Assembly: GCF_000735135.1 (NCBI RefSeq)
Contig: NZ_JPLZ01000006.1
Location: 992,001-1,056,000 of the forward strand
Reading direction: 5' to 3'
Length of the DNA stretch: 64,000 nt
From: Chryseobacterium sp. FH1
GTDB taxonomy: Bacteria; Bacteroidota; Bacteroidia; Flavobacteriales; Weeksellaceae
In this document: piece by piece, positions 23,707 to 32,767 of the stretch
Numbering within the stretch: the first letter of the stretch is position 1
Layout of the letters: each line of letters starts with the position of its first letter
Made by a program: the position numbers and the translations under genes
Notes under the pieces: generated by a model
Seen by the model: the letters and a program-made list of their open reading frames with translations, nothing else
What the model was told of the DNA's origin: nothing
Databases searched by the model: none

Positions 23707-26034
23707 ATGAAAAAGTTTGTAATCTTAGCTGCACTGGCATTGTCGCCGTATTTTATGGCGCAGGGTATTGTGTCCAAACCTGTTCAGTCTTTCCAATCTG
23801 CTCAATATCAATCCAAGAAAAAAATCTTTGTTGACAACTTGATTTCCAAAATGACTTTGGATGAGAAAATTGGTCAATTGAATTTGCCTTCTTCTGGAGA
23901 TTTTACCACAGGTCAAGCTCAGAGTTCTGATATTGGCAAAAAGGTGGAGCAAGGTTTGGTGGGTGGATTATTCAACATCAAAGGTGTTGACAAGATCCGT
24001 GATGTTCAGAAAATAGCAGTGGAAAAAAGCCGTCTGAAGATTCCAATGATTTTCGGGATGGACGTGATCCACGGTTACGAAACAACATTCCCAATTCCAT
24101 TAGGGATTGCATCATCTTGGGATATGGATTTGATTCAAAGATCGGCGCAGATTGCGGCGCAAGAATCCACAGCAGATGGCATCAACTGGACTTTCTCGCC
24201 AATGGTAGATGTTTCCAGAGATCCAAGATGGGGAAGGGTTTCCGAAGGTTCTGGTGAAGATCCGTACTTGGGAAGCCAGATTGCAAAAGCAATGGTTTAC
24301 GGTTATCAGGGAAATGACTTGTCCAAGAAAAATACAATGTTGGCTTGCGTGAAACATTTCGCACTTTACGGCGCTGGGGAAGCAGGTAGAGATTACAACA
24401 CGGTAGATATGAGCCACGTCCAGATGTACAATATGTATTTCCCACCTTACAAAGCTGCAGTAGATGCTGGCGCAGGTTCTGTGATGGCTTCCTTCAATGA
24501 AGTGGACGGGATTCCTGCAACGGGAAACAAATGGCTGATGACAGACGTTCTTAGAAAACAATGGGACTTCAAAGGTTTTGTGGTGACGGATTATACCGGA
24601 ATCAACGAAATGATCGACCACGGAATGGGAGATCTGAAACAAGTTTCCGCTTTGGCAATGAACGCCGGAATCGATATGGATATGGTTGGAGAAGGATTTT
24701 TGAAAACTCTAAAACAATCCATCTCCGAAGGAAAAGTGACCGAACAAACCGTGACAGATGCTGCAAGAAGAATCCTCGAAGCTAAGTACGATCTTGGCCT
24801 TTTCGATGATCCTTACCGATACACAGATACGAAGAGAGCGCAGAAAGAAGTTTTCAGTCCGAAACATTTGGAAGCGGCAAAAACAATTGCTTCTCAATCT
24901 ATGGTTTTGATGAAAAATGATAAGCAGGTTCTTCCACTTAAGAAGTCTGGAACAGTTGCTGTAATCGGTCCATTGGCAGACAACGCGATGAATATGACCG
25001 GAACCTGGAGCGTTGCAGCAAAACACGCGAATTCAATTTCATTGTTAAGGGGATTGAAGGAAACCGTTGGGAAAGATGTCAATTTCATTTTCGCAAAAGG
25101 AAGCAACGTTTACGAAGATGCTAAAATGGAAGAAAAAGCGACGATGTTTGGTAAAGATGCTGGCAGAGACAGCCGTCCTGCAGAAGAAATCAGGAAAGAA
25201 GCTTTGACAATTGCAAATCAAGCAGATGTGATTGTTTTGGCAATGGGAGAAAGTGCCGAGATGAGCGGTGAATCCAGCTCCAGAACAGACATCGGAATTC
25301 CTGAAACTCAAAAAGAATTGTTGAGAGAACTTAAGAAAACCGGGAAACCAATCGTGATTGTTTTATTCACTGGTCGTCCATTGGTCTTGACAGAAGAATC
25401 CCAGTTGGCAGACGCTATTTTGAACGTTTGGTTCCCAGGAAGTATGGCTGGATATGCTATTTCCGACGTGCTTTACGGAAAAGTAAATCCATCGGCAAAG
25501 TTACCAATGACGTTCCCAAGAAGCGTAGGACAAGTGCCACTTTATTACAATTCGAAAAATACAGGTCGTCCATTAAGCCAAGAAAATACAGACAAATGTA
25601 CATTTGAGAAATTCCGTTCCAACTATCTGGATGAGTGCAACACGCCACTTTACCCGTTTGGATATGGATTGAGTTATACCAAATTTGGTTATTCTGATGT
25701 TTCCGTCAGCAATGCAAAACCAGTTGGGGATACACCAATTGAGGCTTCTGTAACATTGACCAACAGTGGAAAGTATGAAGGTGCAGAAATCGTTCAGCTT
25801 TACATCAGAGATTTGGTTGGAAGCAACACAAGACCTGTAAAAGAACTGAAAGGTTTCCAAAAAGTTTACCTGAAAGCAGGCGAAAGCAAAAAAGTGACTT
25901 TCAAGATTTCGCCAGAAGATTTGAAATTCTTCGACAACCAATTGAAATACGATTGGGAAGCCGGAGATTTCGATATTATGATTGGAACCAGCTCCAGCGA
26001 AGTAAAAACAACGAGAGTGAATTGGAGTAAGTAA
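23707..26034 (+). CDS. bglX: GH3 beta-glucosidase (BglX type)
   Basis: The 775-residue protein has a signal peptide (to about residue 19), the GH3 N-terminal barrel with FGMDVIHGYETTFPIPLG, KHFALYGAGEAGRDYN, and the nucleophile Asp295 in VVTDYTG. The C-terminal alpha/beta sandwich has GESAEMSGESSSR and the final fibronectin-III-like domain GAEIVQLYIRD...KELKGFQKVYL. It removes glucose from non-reducing ends of beta-linked oligosaccharides in the periplasm. Within this locus it would finish degradation of oligosaccharides made by the GH144-type enzyme. Length is standard for BglX. Confidence 0.93.
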   Translation: MKKFVILAALALSPYFMAQGIVSKPVQSFQSAQYQSKKKIFVDNLISKMTLDEKIGQLNLPSSGDFTTGQAQSSDIGKKVEQGLVGGLFNIKGVDKIRDVQKIAVEKSRLKIPMIFGMDVIHGYETTFPIPLGIASSWDMDLIQRSAQIAAQESTADGINWTFSPMVDVSRDPRWGRVSEGSGEDPYLGSQIAKAMVYGYQGNDLSKKNTMLACVKHFALYGAGEAGRDYNTVDMSHVQMYNMYFPPYKAAVDAGAGSVMASFNEVDGIPATGNKWLMTDVLRKQWDFKGFVVTDYTGINEMIDHGMGDLKQVSALAMNAGIDMDMVGEGFLKTLKQSISEGKVTEQTVTDAARRILEAKYDLGLFDDPYRYTDTKRAQKEVFSPKHLEAAKTIASQSMVLMKNDKQVLPLKKSGTVAVIGPLADNAMNMTGTWSVAAKHANSISLLRGLKETVGKDVNFIFAKGSNVYEDAKMEEKATMFGKDAGRDSRPAEEIRKEALTIANQADVIVLAMGESAEMSGESSSRTDIGIPETQKELLRELKKTGKPIVIVLFTGRPLVLTEESQLADAILNVWFPGSMAGYAISDVLYGKVNPSAKLPMTFPRSVGQVPLYYNSKNTGRPLSQENTDKCTFEKFRSNYLDECNTPLYPFGYGLSYTKFGYSDVSVSNAKPVGDTPIEASVTLTNSGKYEGAEIVQLYIRDLVGSNTRPVKELKGFQKVYLKAGESKKVTFKISPEDLKFFDNQLKYDWEAGDFDIMIGTSSSEVKTTRVNWSK

Positions 26035-26075
26035 CAATCAGTTGGTATTTATGGTTTTGGGATATTTAATATTTT

Positions 26076-26227
26076 AGAGCCCGTTTAAATTTCATCAAAA
26101 TTATTTCCCCGGCCCTAAAGGGAGTAATTTTGATGAAATTTTCCAGGCGTTTTTCCACCCTTTAGGGTCGGGGAAAAGAAAAATGCTTTGGAAAATTTTA
26201 TTTTTTAATCATTTTTAAACACGCTCT
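26076..26227. mobile_element. MITE-like element, copy 1 (152 bp)
   Basis: Terminal inverted repeats AGAGCCCGTTTAAA (26076-26089) and TTTAAACACGCTCT (26214-26227) match at 12 of 14 pairs. Inside are two nested palindromes: an arm pair built on TTTCATCAAAATTA / TAATTTTGATGAAA, and CCCTAAAGGG facing CCCTTTAGGGTCGGGG. A second copy with the same ends and length lies at 59433-59585. There is no coding capacity, so it would depend on a transposase elsewhere. It could also act as a terminator for the GH3 gene. Confidence 0.78.
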
Positions 26228-26289
26228 TAGAAAATAAATAAAAATTTCAAAGACTTATACATAAGTTATAATAAAAAAGAAAGACACAG

Positions 26290-26355
26290 CGTGGCGACCT
26301 AGTGGTAGAAAAACAATTCATTACAAGCAAAGCTCCGGAGGAGCGACCTATAACA
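26290..26355 (+). repeat. GAGCGACCTATAACA element, copy A
   Basis: CGTGGCGACCTAGTGGTAGA (26290-26309) is followed after a short spacer by AAAGCTCCGGAGGAGCGACC and TATAACA (26329-26355). The partner copy is at 61332-61407. AGCTCC/GGAGC inside forms a small palindrome. Confidence 0.7.
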
Positions 26356-26410
26356 TCAAGATGATTTGCATAATTTCTACTGTCTAAAAATTTAAAAGAT
26401 TTGCATTAAA

Positions 26411-26443
26411 AAAGCCTTTCAGAATTAATTTCTGAAAGGCTTT
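26411..26443. terminator. Bidirectional terminator hairpin
   Basis: AAAGCCTTTCAGAA (26411-26424) pairs perfectly with TTCTGAAAGGCTTT (26430-26443) around TTAAT, with T-rich sequence on both exits. It lies between the convergent GH3 and sugar dehydrogenase genes in a 481-bp gap (26035-26515) made mostly of repeats. Confidence 0.85.
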
Positions 26444-26480
26444 CTTATTTGTGTCAATAGGTTTCTCGAGATGTTTCATA

Positions 26481-26510
26481 ACAGTCAGTCTGAGGCTCTC
26501 GAAGACCATT
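26481..26510 (-). repeat. TTCGAGAGCCTCAG family repeat
   Basis: The minus strand reads AATGGTCTTCGAGAGCCTCA followed by GACTGACTGT. It ends 6 bp before the stop codon of the sugar dehydrogenase gene. Confidence 0.75.
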
Positions 26511-26515
26511 AAAAT

Positions 26516-27877
26516 TTAATATTCCTTAAGGATTTTCTGACTCATTATTTTAATGTCATCTTTCTTAAGAACCAAAATATATTCCCCAGGAGTCAAGAGC
26601 GAAATATCAACGCTCTTATCATTTTCGGCAACATTTTGCTCTTGAACTGTTCTTCCGGCCAAATCCAAAATCTCAGCAACCACATTTTTCTCGTTAAGGT
26701 TTTTGATGTAAAGAATATTTTTTGCAGGAAGTGGTGCGACTAAAATTTGAGTTGTAGGAATGTCGTTCACAGATAAGTTGCTGGATTTAACTTTAAATAT
26801 TTTTCCGTTGCTCGCCCCAACATAAAGTTGTTTTTGATTGTCTTCTCCAAAGGTTGTGAAACTATTTCCACTAAAAGCAGATGACCAAGTGATGCTGGTA
26901 TTATCCAAAATTCCGATTTGCTGAGAACAGAAATCTGCAAAAATATATTTTCCAACCAGATCTGGATAAAGATTACCTCTGTAAACATAACCACCCGTGA
27001 TCGAACATTTGCCACCGGAATGGTCATATTGCACCACTGGGAAAGTCATTGTAGAAGAATTGGCGCACCCAGCAGTGTTGTACTCGCTATTTCCTTCGTA
27101 ACATCTCCAGCCATAATTGACAGCCGGCGTGGTTGCAGGAACTCTGTTGATTTCTTCGATTAAATTTTGCCCAACATCCGCAATCCAAATATTGTTCGTC
27201 GTTCTGTCAAAAGAAAATTTCCAACCATTTCTTAGTCCATAAGACCAGATTTCATCCGCGCCCTCTACGCCTACGAAAGGATTGTCAGCTGGAATATTGT
27301 AAGGATTAGTTGAATTAACATCGATTCTCAATAATTTTCCTAAAAGTGAATTCCTGTTTTGCCCGTTGTTATCTGGGTCGCCACTGCCACCGCCATCTCC
27401 TGTTGAAATATAAAGGAAACCATCAGCACCAAAATGGATACTGCCACCATTGTGATTGGTCTGGCTTTTTGGAATCGACATCATTATTTTTTCAGATGCG
27501 GGATCCGCTGTATTTGGATTAGCTGAATTGGCGGTGAATCGGGAAACTGTAATCGTTCTACCTGCTCTGTTATAATAAACATAGAAATATCGATTGGTCG
27601 CAAAGTCGGGATGAAATGCCAAGCCAAGCAATCCCATTTCCCCACTGAAGTTGACTCTGTCTGTGATATTTAGAAAATTGGTGGCTTCAAAAGTACCGTT
27701 GGTATTCAAAATTCGGATGGTTCCAGATTGTTGGACCACGAAAAGTCTGCTGTCATTACTCGGTGAAGCGATGATCTCCACCGGATTGGAAGCGGTCGCA
27801 AATTCTTCCAAGATGATCTGTTGTGAATATATTTCTGTTGCAAATGCGCAAGAGAGAATGAGTATTAATTTTCGCAT
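26516..27877 (-). CDS. Secreted PQQ-type glucose/sorbosone dehydrogenase-like protein with type IX sorting tail
   Basis: After a signal peptide (about residues 1-18) comes a six-bladed beta-propeller of the glucose/sorbosone dehydrogenase family: GEMGLLGLAFHPDF, NHNGGSIHFGADGFLYISTG, GKLLRIDV, YGLRNGWKFSFD and the Cys-containing YGWRCYEGN. Known relatives oxidise aldose sugars using PQQ. The last about 80 residues (APLPAKNILYIKN ... GEYILVLKKDDIKIMSQKIL, in parts) are a C-terminal type IX secretion signal, so the enzyme is exported to the cell surface or medium. Cofactor synthesis genes are not in this window. Confidence 0.88.
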   Translation of the reverse strand: MRKLILILSCAFATEIYSQQIILEEFATASNPVEIIASPSNDSRLFVVQQSGTIRILNTNGTFEATNFLNITDRVNFSGEMGLLGLAFHPDFATNRYFYVYYNRAGRTITVSRFTANSANPNTADPASEKIMMSIPKSQTNHNGGSIHFGADGFLYISTGDGGGSGDPDNNGQNRNSLLGKLLRIDVNSTNPYNIPADNPFVGVEGADEIWSYGLRNGWKFSFDRTTNNIWIADVGQNLIEEINRVPATTPAVNYGWRCYEGNSEYNTAGCANSSTMTFPVVQYDHSGGKCSITGGYVYRGNLYPDLVGKYIFADFCSQQIGILDNTSITWSSAFSGNSFTTFGEDNQKQLYVGASNGKIFKVKSSNLSVNDIPTTQILVAPLPAKNILYIKNLNEKNVVAEILDLAGRTVQEQNVAENDKSVDISLLTPGEYILVLKKDDIKIMSQKILKEY

Positions 27878-28064
27878 AACTTATTATTTTTGAGATTATT
27901 AATAAACTAACCAAATTTCATACCTTACCATTTCATAATTATTTAATTAATAATAAAAGCTAATTTTTAACTCTTTTTTTGAATGAAAAGTCAGAATTAA
28001 TTTCATTATAAAAACTATAATGCACTTTTCTCATTTTCAAATTCTTATTTCCGCTATAAATCAT

Positions 28065-28072
28065 TATATTTG
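28065..28072 (+). promoter_or_regulatory. -7 box of the secDF promoter
   Basis: TATATTTG, a perfect TAnnTTTG box, lies 29 bp before the SecDF start. The 224-bp gap is otherwise AT-rich divergent promoter DNA. Confidence 0.55.
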
Positions 28073-28101
28073 CCGACTTAATTTATATATATCGTAAGAA
28101 A

Positions 28102-31011
28102 ATGCAAGGAAAAGGACTCGTTACATTAGTTGCCATCGTTCTTGGATTAATTTGCCTCAATGAGCTTCTGCCTTCTTTCTATGCCAACAAAATAGAAAAA
28201 GAAGCAAGAGCAATTGCCGGAGAAAATCCAGTGAAATACCAGGCTGAGCTAGACAGACTTTCTAAAGACACCCTTAATCTCGGTTTTACATCGTTGGATT
28301 ACACGTCTGCAAAACAGAAAGAAATGAAACTCGGATTGGACCTTAAAGGTGGTATCAACGTATTATTGGAGATCAACCAGAGAGATTTGGTGAATGATCT
28401 TAGTAATTATTCAACAAATGCTACTTTGATAGAAGCATTGGACAGAACAGACAAAGTGCAGAAAAACTCAAGCCAACAGTACATCGAGGATTTTTTCACT
28501 CAGTTCGAAGCTGTGACCAAAGAAAAAGGTACCAACCTGAAACTTGCAGATCCTGAGATATTCGGGAACACCAATCTTTCTGAGATCAAGTTCAACACGC
28601 CAGACGATCAGGTGAAAAATATCATCAGAAGAAAAATCGATGCCTCTGTATCAACTGCTTTTGAAGTACTTAGAACACGTATCGACAAAATGGGTGTAAC
28701 GCAACCAAACGTACAGAGAGTTGCGGGAACTGGAAGAATCTTGGTAGAGATGCCAGGGATTCAAGATAAAGACAGAGTTTTGAAAATGCTTCAGACTTCT
28801 GCGAAACTTCAGTTTTGGGAAGTACAATTGGCGCAGGAAGTTGTTCCATATTTCTCTCAACTTGACCAATTGGTAAAAGCAAAAGGAGATTCTATCGGTG
28901 TTGCAAAAAACACTAATTTGATGAACCTGATCCAGATGAGTGCTACACCTGGAAACGCTGTTGCCAACGTGAAATTGTCTGATACAGCAGTTGTAAATAA
29001 AATACTTAACAGTGATGTAGCTGTCAAAGCAAGACCTGTTAATTTGAAATATACCCAGTTTATGTGGGGTTACAAACCTGAGTCTAATTCTACAAACAGT
29101 CTTGTTTTATACGCAATCCGTGGAAACATTACTCAAAAAGCACCTGTTGATGGCGCTGTAGAATCTGCAAACATCAATTATGACCAATTGGGTCGTATCG
29201 TGGTAGATATGCAAATGGATTCTCAAGGTGCTCGTGATTGGAAAACAACGACTGAGAAAAATCAAGGAAAAGTAGTTGCAGTAACGCTTGATAACAGAGT
29301 TTACACAGCACCTTCTGTAAACCAAGTGATTCCTAACGGAAGAAGTCAGATTTCTGGAAACTTTACTCAAGAAGAAGCTAAAGATCTAGTGGATGTTCTT
29401 GGAGCTGGTAAATTGCCTGCAGGTGCGAAGATCGTACAAGCGGACGTTGTAGGTCCATCTCTTGGAGCAGAATCTATCAACGATGGTGTTTTATCTTTTC
29501 TTATTGCATTTGCAGTAATCATTGTTTACATTATTTTCTACTACGGTGGAGCCGGTGTTTATGCGGTAATTGCAATGACAATCAACTTGTTCTACATCTT
29601 CGGAATTATGGATTCCATCGATGCGACGTTGACACTTCCTGGTATCGCGGGTATCGTACTATCTATGGCGATGGCGGTGGATGCGAACGTGATCATCTAT
29701 GAGAGAACCAAAGAAGAACTTTTCCGTGGAAAAGGAATCTTGGAAGCTTACAAAGATGGTTTCAAACACGCGATTTCTGCGATTATTGATGGTCACCTTA
29801 CGACTTTGATCACCGCGATCATTCTATATGTTTTCGGAACGGGGCCAATCAAAGGTTTCGCGGTAACATTGATCATCGGTTTGATTATGACATTGTTTAC
29901 TTCGGTACTATTATCAAGAGTAATGATCTTCAACAGACTTGAAAAAGGTAAATCGCTTTCTGTTTGGACTGCACCAACTAAAAACCTCTTCAGAAATACT
30001 TGGATCGATTTCATTGGTAAAAGAAAATATTCTTACATCATTTCTTCTATATTAATGATAATCGCAGTTGCATCTATTGCAATCAACGGTTTCAAATATG
30101 GTATAGACTTTACTGGTGGACGTAACTACGTGGTGAGATTCGAAAAACCTGTAGATGCAGAGAAGATCGAGAACAGCATTGGTCAATTGATGAAGACTGC
30201 AGATGGTCAAAACAATATCGTTGAGGCCAAAACTTTCGGAAGCTCTTCTCAGTTGAAGATCACAACGGATTATTTGATTGACGATGAGTCTCTTGCAGCA
30301 GATCAAACTGTTGAGCAAAAAGTTTACGAAGGCTTGAAACAAGACTTACCGGCTGGAATGACTTTGGCAGATTTCAAATCCGCTGAAAAAGGACACGCAG
30401 GAATTGTCTCTTCTACCAAAGTAGGACCAACAGTTGCAGATGACATCAAGACGCACGGTATGTTGGCAGTTGGAGCGGCTTTGCTGGGGATTTTCATCTA
30501 TATCTTGGTGAGATTCGACAAATGGCAGTTCTCTTTGGGAGCGGTTGTTGGTTTGTTCCACGATGCGGTGGTGATCCTTGGGGTTTACTCGTTGTTCTAC
30601 AAAGTAATGCCATTCAATATGGAGATCAATCAGGATTTCATTGCGGCGATTCTTACCGTAATTGGATATTCCATCAATGATACGGTGATCATCTTCGACA
30701 GAATTAGAGAATACCTTCGTGAGAAAAAAGCGTTGACATTGGCAGGTTTATTTGATGATTCCATCTCTAGTACGATTGGTAGAACTTTCAATACGTCATT
30801 TACTACGATTTTGGTGATCCTTGCGATCTTCATCTTCGGAGGCGACAACTTGAGAGGCTTTATGTTCTGTCTATTGATCGGTATTGGATTCGGAACTTAT
30901 TCTTCCATCTTCATTGCATCGGCTACGGCTTATGACTTCTTGAGAGGAAAGAAAAAAGAAGACAAGGTAACAGGGAAATCTTCTATCAGCAACGCTGAAA
31001 TAGTGAAATAG
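28102..31011 (+). CDS. secDF: Protein translocase subunit SecDF (fused SecD-SecF)
   Basis: The 969-residue protein joins SecD and SecF in one chain, as usual in Bacteroidota. The SecD half has an N-terminal helix, GLDLKGGINVLLEI (D1), a long periplasmic head, and five membrane helices with AMAVDANVIIYERTKEEL (D4). The SecF half begins about residue 640 with FKYGIDFTGGRNYVV (D5) and ends with YSINDTVIIFDRIRE (D6). SecDF uses the proton gradient to pull secreted proteins through SecYEG. Its head domain is longer than in E. coli SecD. A strong terminator follows. Confidence 0.97.
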   Translation: MQGKGLVTLVAIVLGLICLNELLPSFYANKIEKEARAIAGENPVKYQAELDRLSKDTLNLGFTSLDYTSAKQKEMKLGLDLKGGINVLLEINQRDLVNDLSNYSTNATLIEALDRTDKVQKNSSQQYIEDFFTQFEAVTKEKGTNLKLADPEIFGNTNLSEIKFNTPDDQVKNIIRRKIDASVSTAFEVLRTRIDKMGVTQPNVQRVAGTGRILVEMPGIQDKDRVLKMLQTSAKLQFWEVQLAQEVVPYFSQLDQLVKAKGDSIGVAKNTNLMNLIQMSATPGNAVANVKLSDTAVVNKILNSDVAVKARPVNLKYTQFMWGYKPESNSTNSLVLYAIRGNITQKAPVDGAVESANINYDQLGRIVVDMQMDSQGARDWKTTTEKNQGKVVAVTLDNRVYTAPSVNQVIPNGRSQISGNFTQEEAKDLVDVLGAGKLPAGAKIVQADVVGPSLGAESINDGVLSFLIAFAVIIVYIIFYYGGAGVYAVIAMTINLFYIFGIMDSIDATLTLPGIAGIVLSMAMAVDANVIIYERTKEELFRGKGILEAYKDGFKHAISAIIDGHLTTLITAIILYVFGTGPIKGFAVTLIIGLIMTLFTSVLLSRVMIFNRLEKGKSLSVWTAPTKNLFRNTWIDFIGKRKYSYIISSILMIIAVASIAINGFKYGIDFTGGRNYVVRFEKPVDAEKIENSIGQLMKTADGQNNIVEAKTFGSSSQLKITTDYLIDDESLAADQTVEQKVYEGLKQDLPAGMTLADFKSAEKGHAGIVSSTKVGPTVADDIKTHGMLAVGAALLGIFIYILVRFDKWQFSLGAVVGLFHDAVVILGVYSLFYKVMPFNMEINQDFIAAILTVIGYSINDTVIIFDRIREYLREKKALTLAGLFDDSISSTIGRTFNTSFTTILVILAIFIFGGDNLRGFMFCLLIGIGFGTYSSIFIASATAYDFLRGKKKEDKVTGKSSISNAEIVK

Positions 31012-31038
31012 TTTTCCTTAAAATATATAAATATCATG

Positions 31039-31066
31039 AAAGCCCTCAAGTGAATGAGGGCTTTTT
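31039..31066 (+). terminator. Terminator of secDF
   Basis: AAAGCCCTCA (31039-31048) pairs with TGAGGGCTTT (31055-31064) around a 6-nt loop, followed by T residues. Confidence 0.9.
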
Positions 31067-31095
31067 CTATTTATGTAATTAGATGCTAAAATATT

Positions 31096-31128
31096 AACCC
31101 TTTCAGAGTTTGAAACTCTGAAAGGGTT
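31096..31128. repeat. AACCCTTTCAGAGTTT palindrome (terminator-like repeat)
   Basis: AACCCTTTCAGAGTTT (31096-31111) and its exact reverse complement (31113-31128) are separated by one base and followed by a T run. A close relative lies at 62924-62955. The rest of the gap to the MFS promoter (31129-31351) holds nothing I can identify. Confidence 0.7.
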
Positions 31129-31351
31129 TTTCCAAGTGAGTTATTTTATTTTAAATAATTATTGATGTAACTCAATGCGTTTTTCGGACTTTGAAATATT
31201 TAAAAAAAAGATATTATTGATTTTTCTATATTTAATAATACCAGCGAGATGCTCAATGTAGTTTTAGATTTTTTCTATGTACTTCCAATTTAGTTTGAGA
31301 ATAGAAACATTGTAAGTTATTGAAATTACAATTCCAAAATCAAAAAATTCC

Positions 31352-31359
31352 TATCTTCG
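31352..31359 (+). promoter_or_regulatory. -7 box of the MFS transporter gene
   Basis: TATCTTCG (one mismatch to TAnnTTTG) ends 8 bp before the ATG at 31368. This placement rules out the longer in-frame start at 31320. Confidence 0.45.
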
Positions 31360-31367
31360 CATTCGTT

Positions 31368-32585
31368 ATGAAACAAAATCAAAAATCCGCCGCCATTGGT
31401 TTCATCTTTATCACGCTGTTGATAGATATCACAGGCTGGGGAATCATCATCCCCGTAGTCCCGAAACTGATAGAAGAACTGATCCACGCAGACATCAGCG
31501 AGGCTGCGAAATATGGTGGCTGGTTGAGTTTTGCCTATGCCTTTATCCAATTTGTTTTCTCGCCTTTCGTAGGAAACCTGAGTGATAAATACGGAAGACG
31601 ACCCGTGATTTTGCTTTCCCTTTTTGGATTCTCAATCGATTATATATTTCTGGCTTTGGCGCCAAGCATCTGGTGGCTTTTCGTTGGAAGAATCATTGCT
31701 GGAATTACCGGCGCTAGCATCACAACAGCAAGTGCCTACATTGCAGATATTTCCACAGATACAGACCGCGCGAAGAACTTCGGGATGATCGGGGCGGCGT
31801 TTGGTTTGGGTTTTATTATTGGGCCGGTTTTAGGTGGCGTTTTGGGGCATTATGGTGCTAGAGTTCCGTTTTATGCGGCAGCAGTTCTGTGTATGATCAA
31901 TTTTATCTATGGCTATTTCGTTTTGCCGGAAAGTCTTTCCAAAGAAAATCGACGAGAGTTCAGTTGGAAGAGAGCCAACCCGATTGGATCTTTCAAATTC
32001 TTAAAAAAACATCCCGAGATCTCAGCACTTACGACCGCTTTGATTTTAATTTATATTGGCGGACACGCCGTCCAAAGCAATTGGAGTTTCTACACGATGT
32101 ATAGATTCAACTGGGATGAGAGAATGGTCGGGATTTCGCTTGGCGTTGTTGGTTTGCTCGTAGGATTGGTTCAAGGTGTTTTGATAAGATGGATCAATCC
32201 GAAAATCGGCGATCAGAAAAGTATCTTTTACGGATTGATGCTCTACGCGGTCGGAATGTTGCTGTATGCTTTTGCGACGGAAGGGTGGATGATGTTGGTT
32301 TTCACGATTCCTTATTGTTTGGGTGGGATTTGTGGCCCGGCTTTGCAATCCATCATTACCAAAAATATTCCGTCCAATGAGCAAGGTGAACTTCAAGGCG
32401 CATTGACAAGTTTGATGAGTGCCACTTCCATCATCGGTCCACCATTAATGACGAATTTGTTCTATTATTTCACGCACAAAAATGCACCATTCCTATTTCC
32501 GGGAGCACCATTTTTCTTGGCGTTTCTACTGTTTGCAGCGAGTATTTATTTTGTTTCTATTAGTTTTAAAGGGAATAAATCTTAA
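31368..32585 (+). CDS. MFS transporter, TetA-like (drug:H+ antiporter 1 family)
   Basis: The 405-residue protein (start at 31368, [14 protein letters not shown]) has 12 membrane helices. The MFS motif A loop [17 protein letters not shown] lies between helices 2 and 3 and motif [17 protein letters not shown], in helix 5. Overall it resembles the TetA group of 12-TM exporters, which swap cationic drugs or tetracycline for protons. Chromosomal members in Flavobacteriia are common and usually not dedicated tetracycline resistance proteins; the substrate is unknown. It is a single gene. Confidence 0.88.
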   Translation: MKQNQKSAAIGFIFITLLIDITGWGIIIPVVPKLIEELIHADISEAAKYGGWLSFAYAFIQFVFSPFVGNLSDKYGRRPVILLSLFGFSIDYIFLALAPSIWWLFVGRIIAGITGASITTASAYIADISTDTDRAKNFGMIGAAFGLGFIIGPVLGGVLGHYGARVPFYAAAVLCMINFIYGYFVLPESLSKENRREFSWKRANPIGSFKFLKKHPEISALTTALILIYIGGHAVQSNWSFYTMYRFNWDERMVGISLGVVGLLVGLVQGVLIRWINPKIGDQKSIFYGLMLYAVGMLLYAFATEGWMMLVFTIPYCLGGICGPALQSIITKNIPSNEQGELQGALTSLMSATSIIGPPLMTNLFYYFTHKNAPFLFPGAPFFLAFLLFAASIYFVSISFKGNKS

Positions 32586-32643
32586 AAATAAGTGTTTATT
32601 GAATTTTATTAGAATATTCAATTTTAATTAATTTTTGTTCATT

Positions 32644-32713
32644 CCAACCCTAAAGGGAGTAAAAATTAACTTACAAATTCCGTCAAAATTACTCCCTTTA
32701 GGATTGGGGAAAA
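32644..32713. repeat. Diverged CCCTAAAGGGAGTAA palindrome
   Basis: CCAACCCTAAAGGGAGTAA (32644-32662) faces TTACTCCCTTTAGGATTGGG (32690-32709). These are the inner palindromes of the 152-bp MITE-like element, but the AGAGC...GCTCT ends are missing. It separates the convergent MFS and ClC genes and could terminate both. Confidence 0.6.
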
Positions 32714-32767
32714 TATATTTGATGGAATTCTCACCTTATTCTTTATAAGCGCGATTAGAATTTTAAC

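Noticed and set aside
31368-32585. Acquired tetracycline resistance gene
   Set aside because: The protein is TetA-like in family only; context is chromosomal, with no mobile element or TetR regulator beside it.
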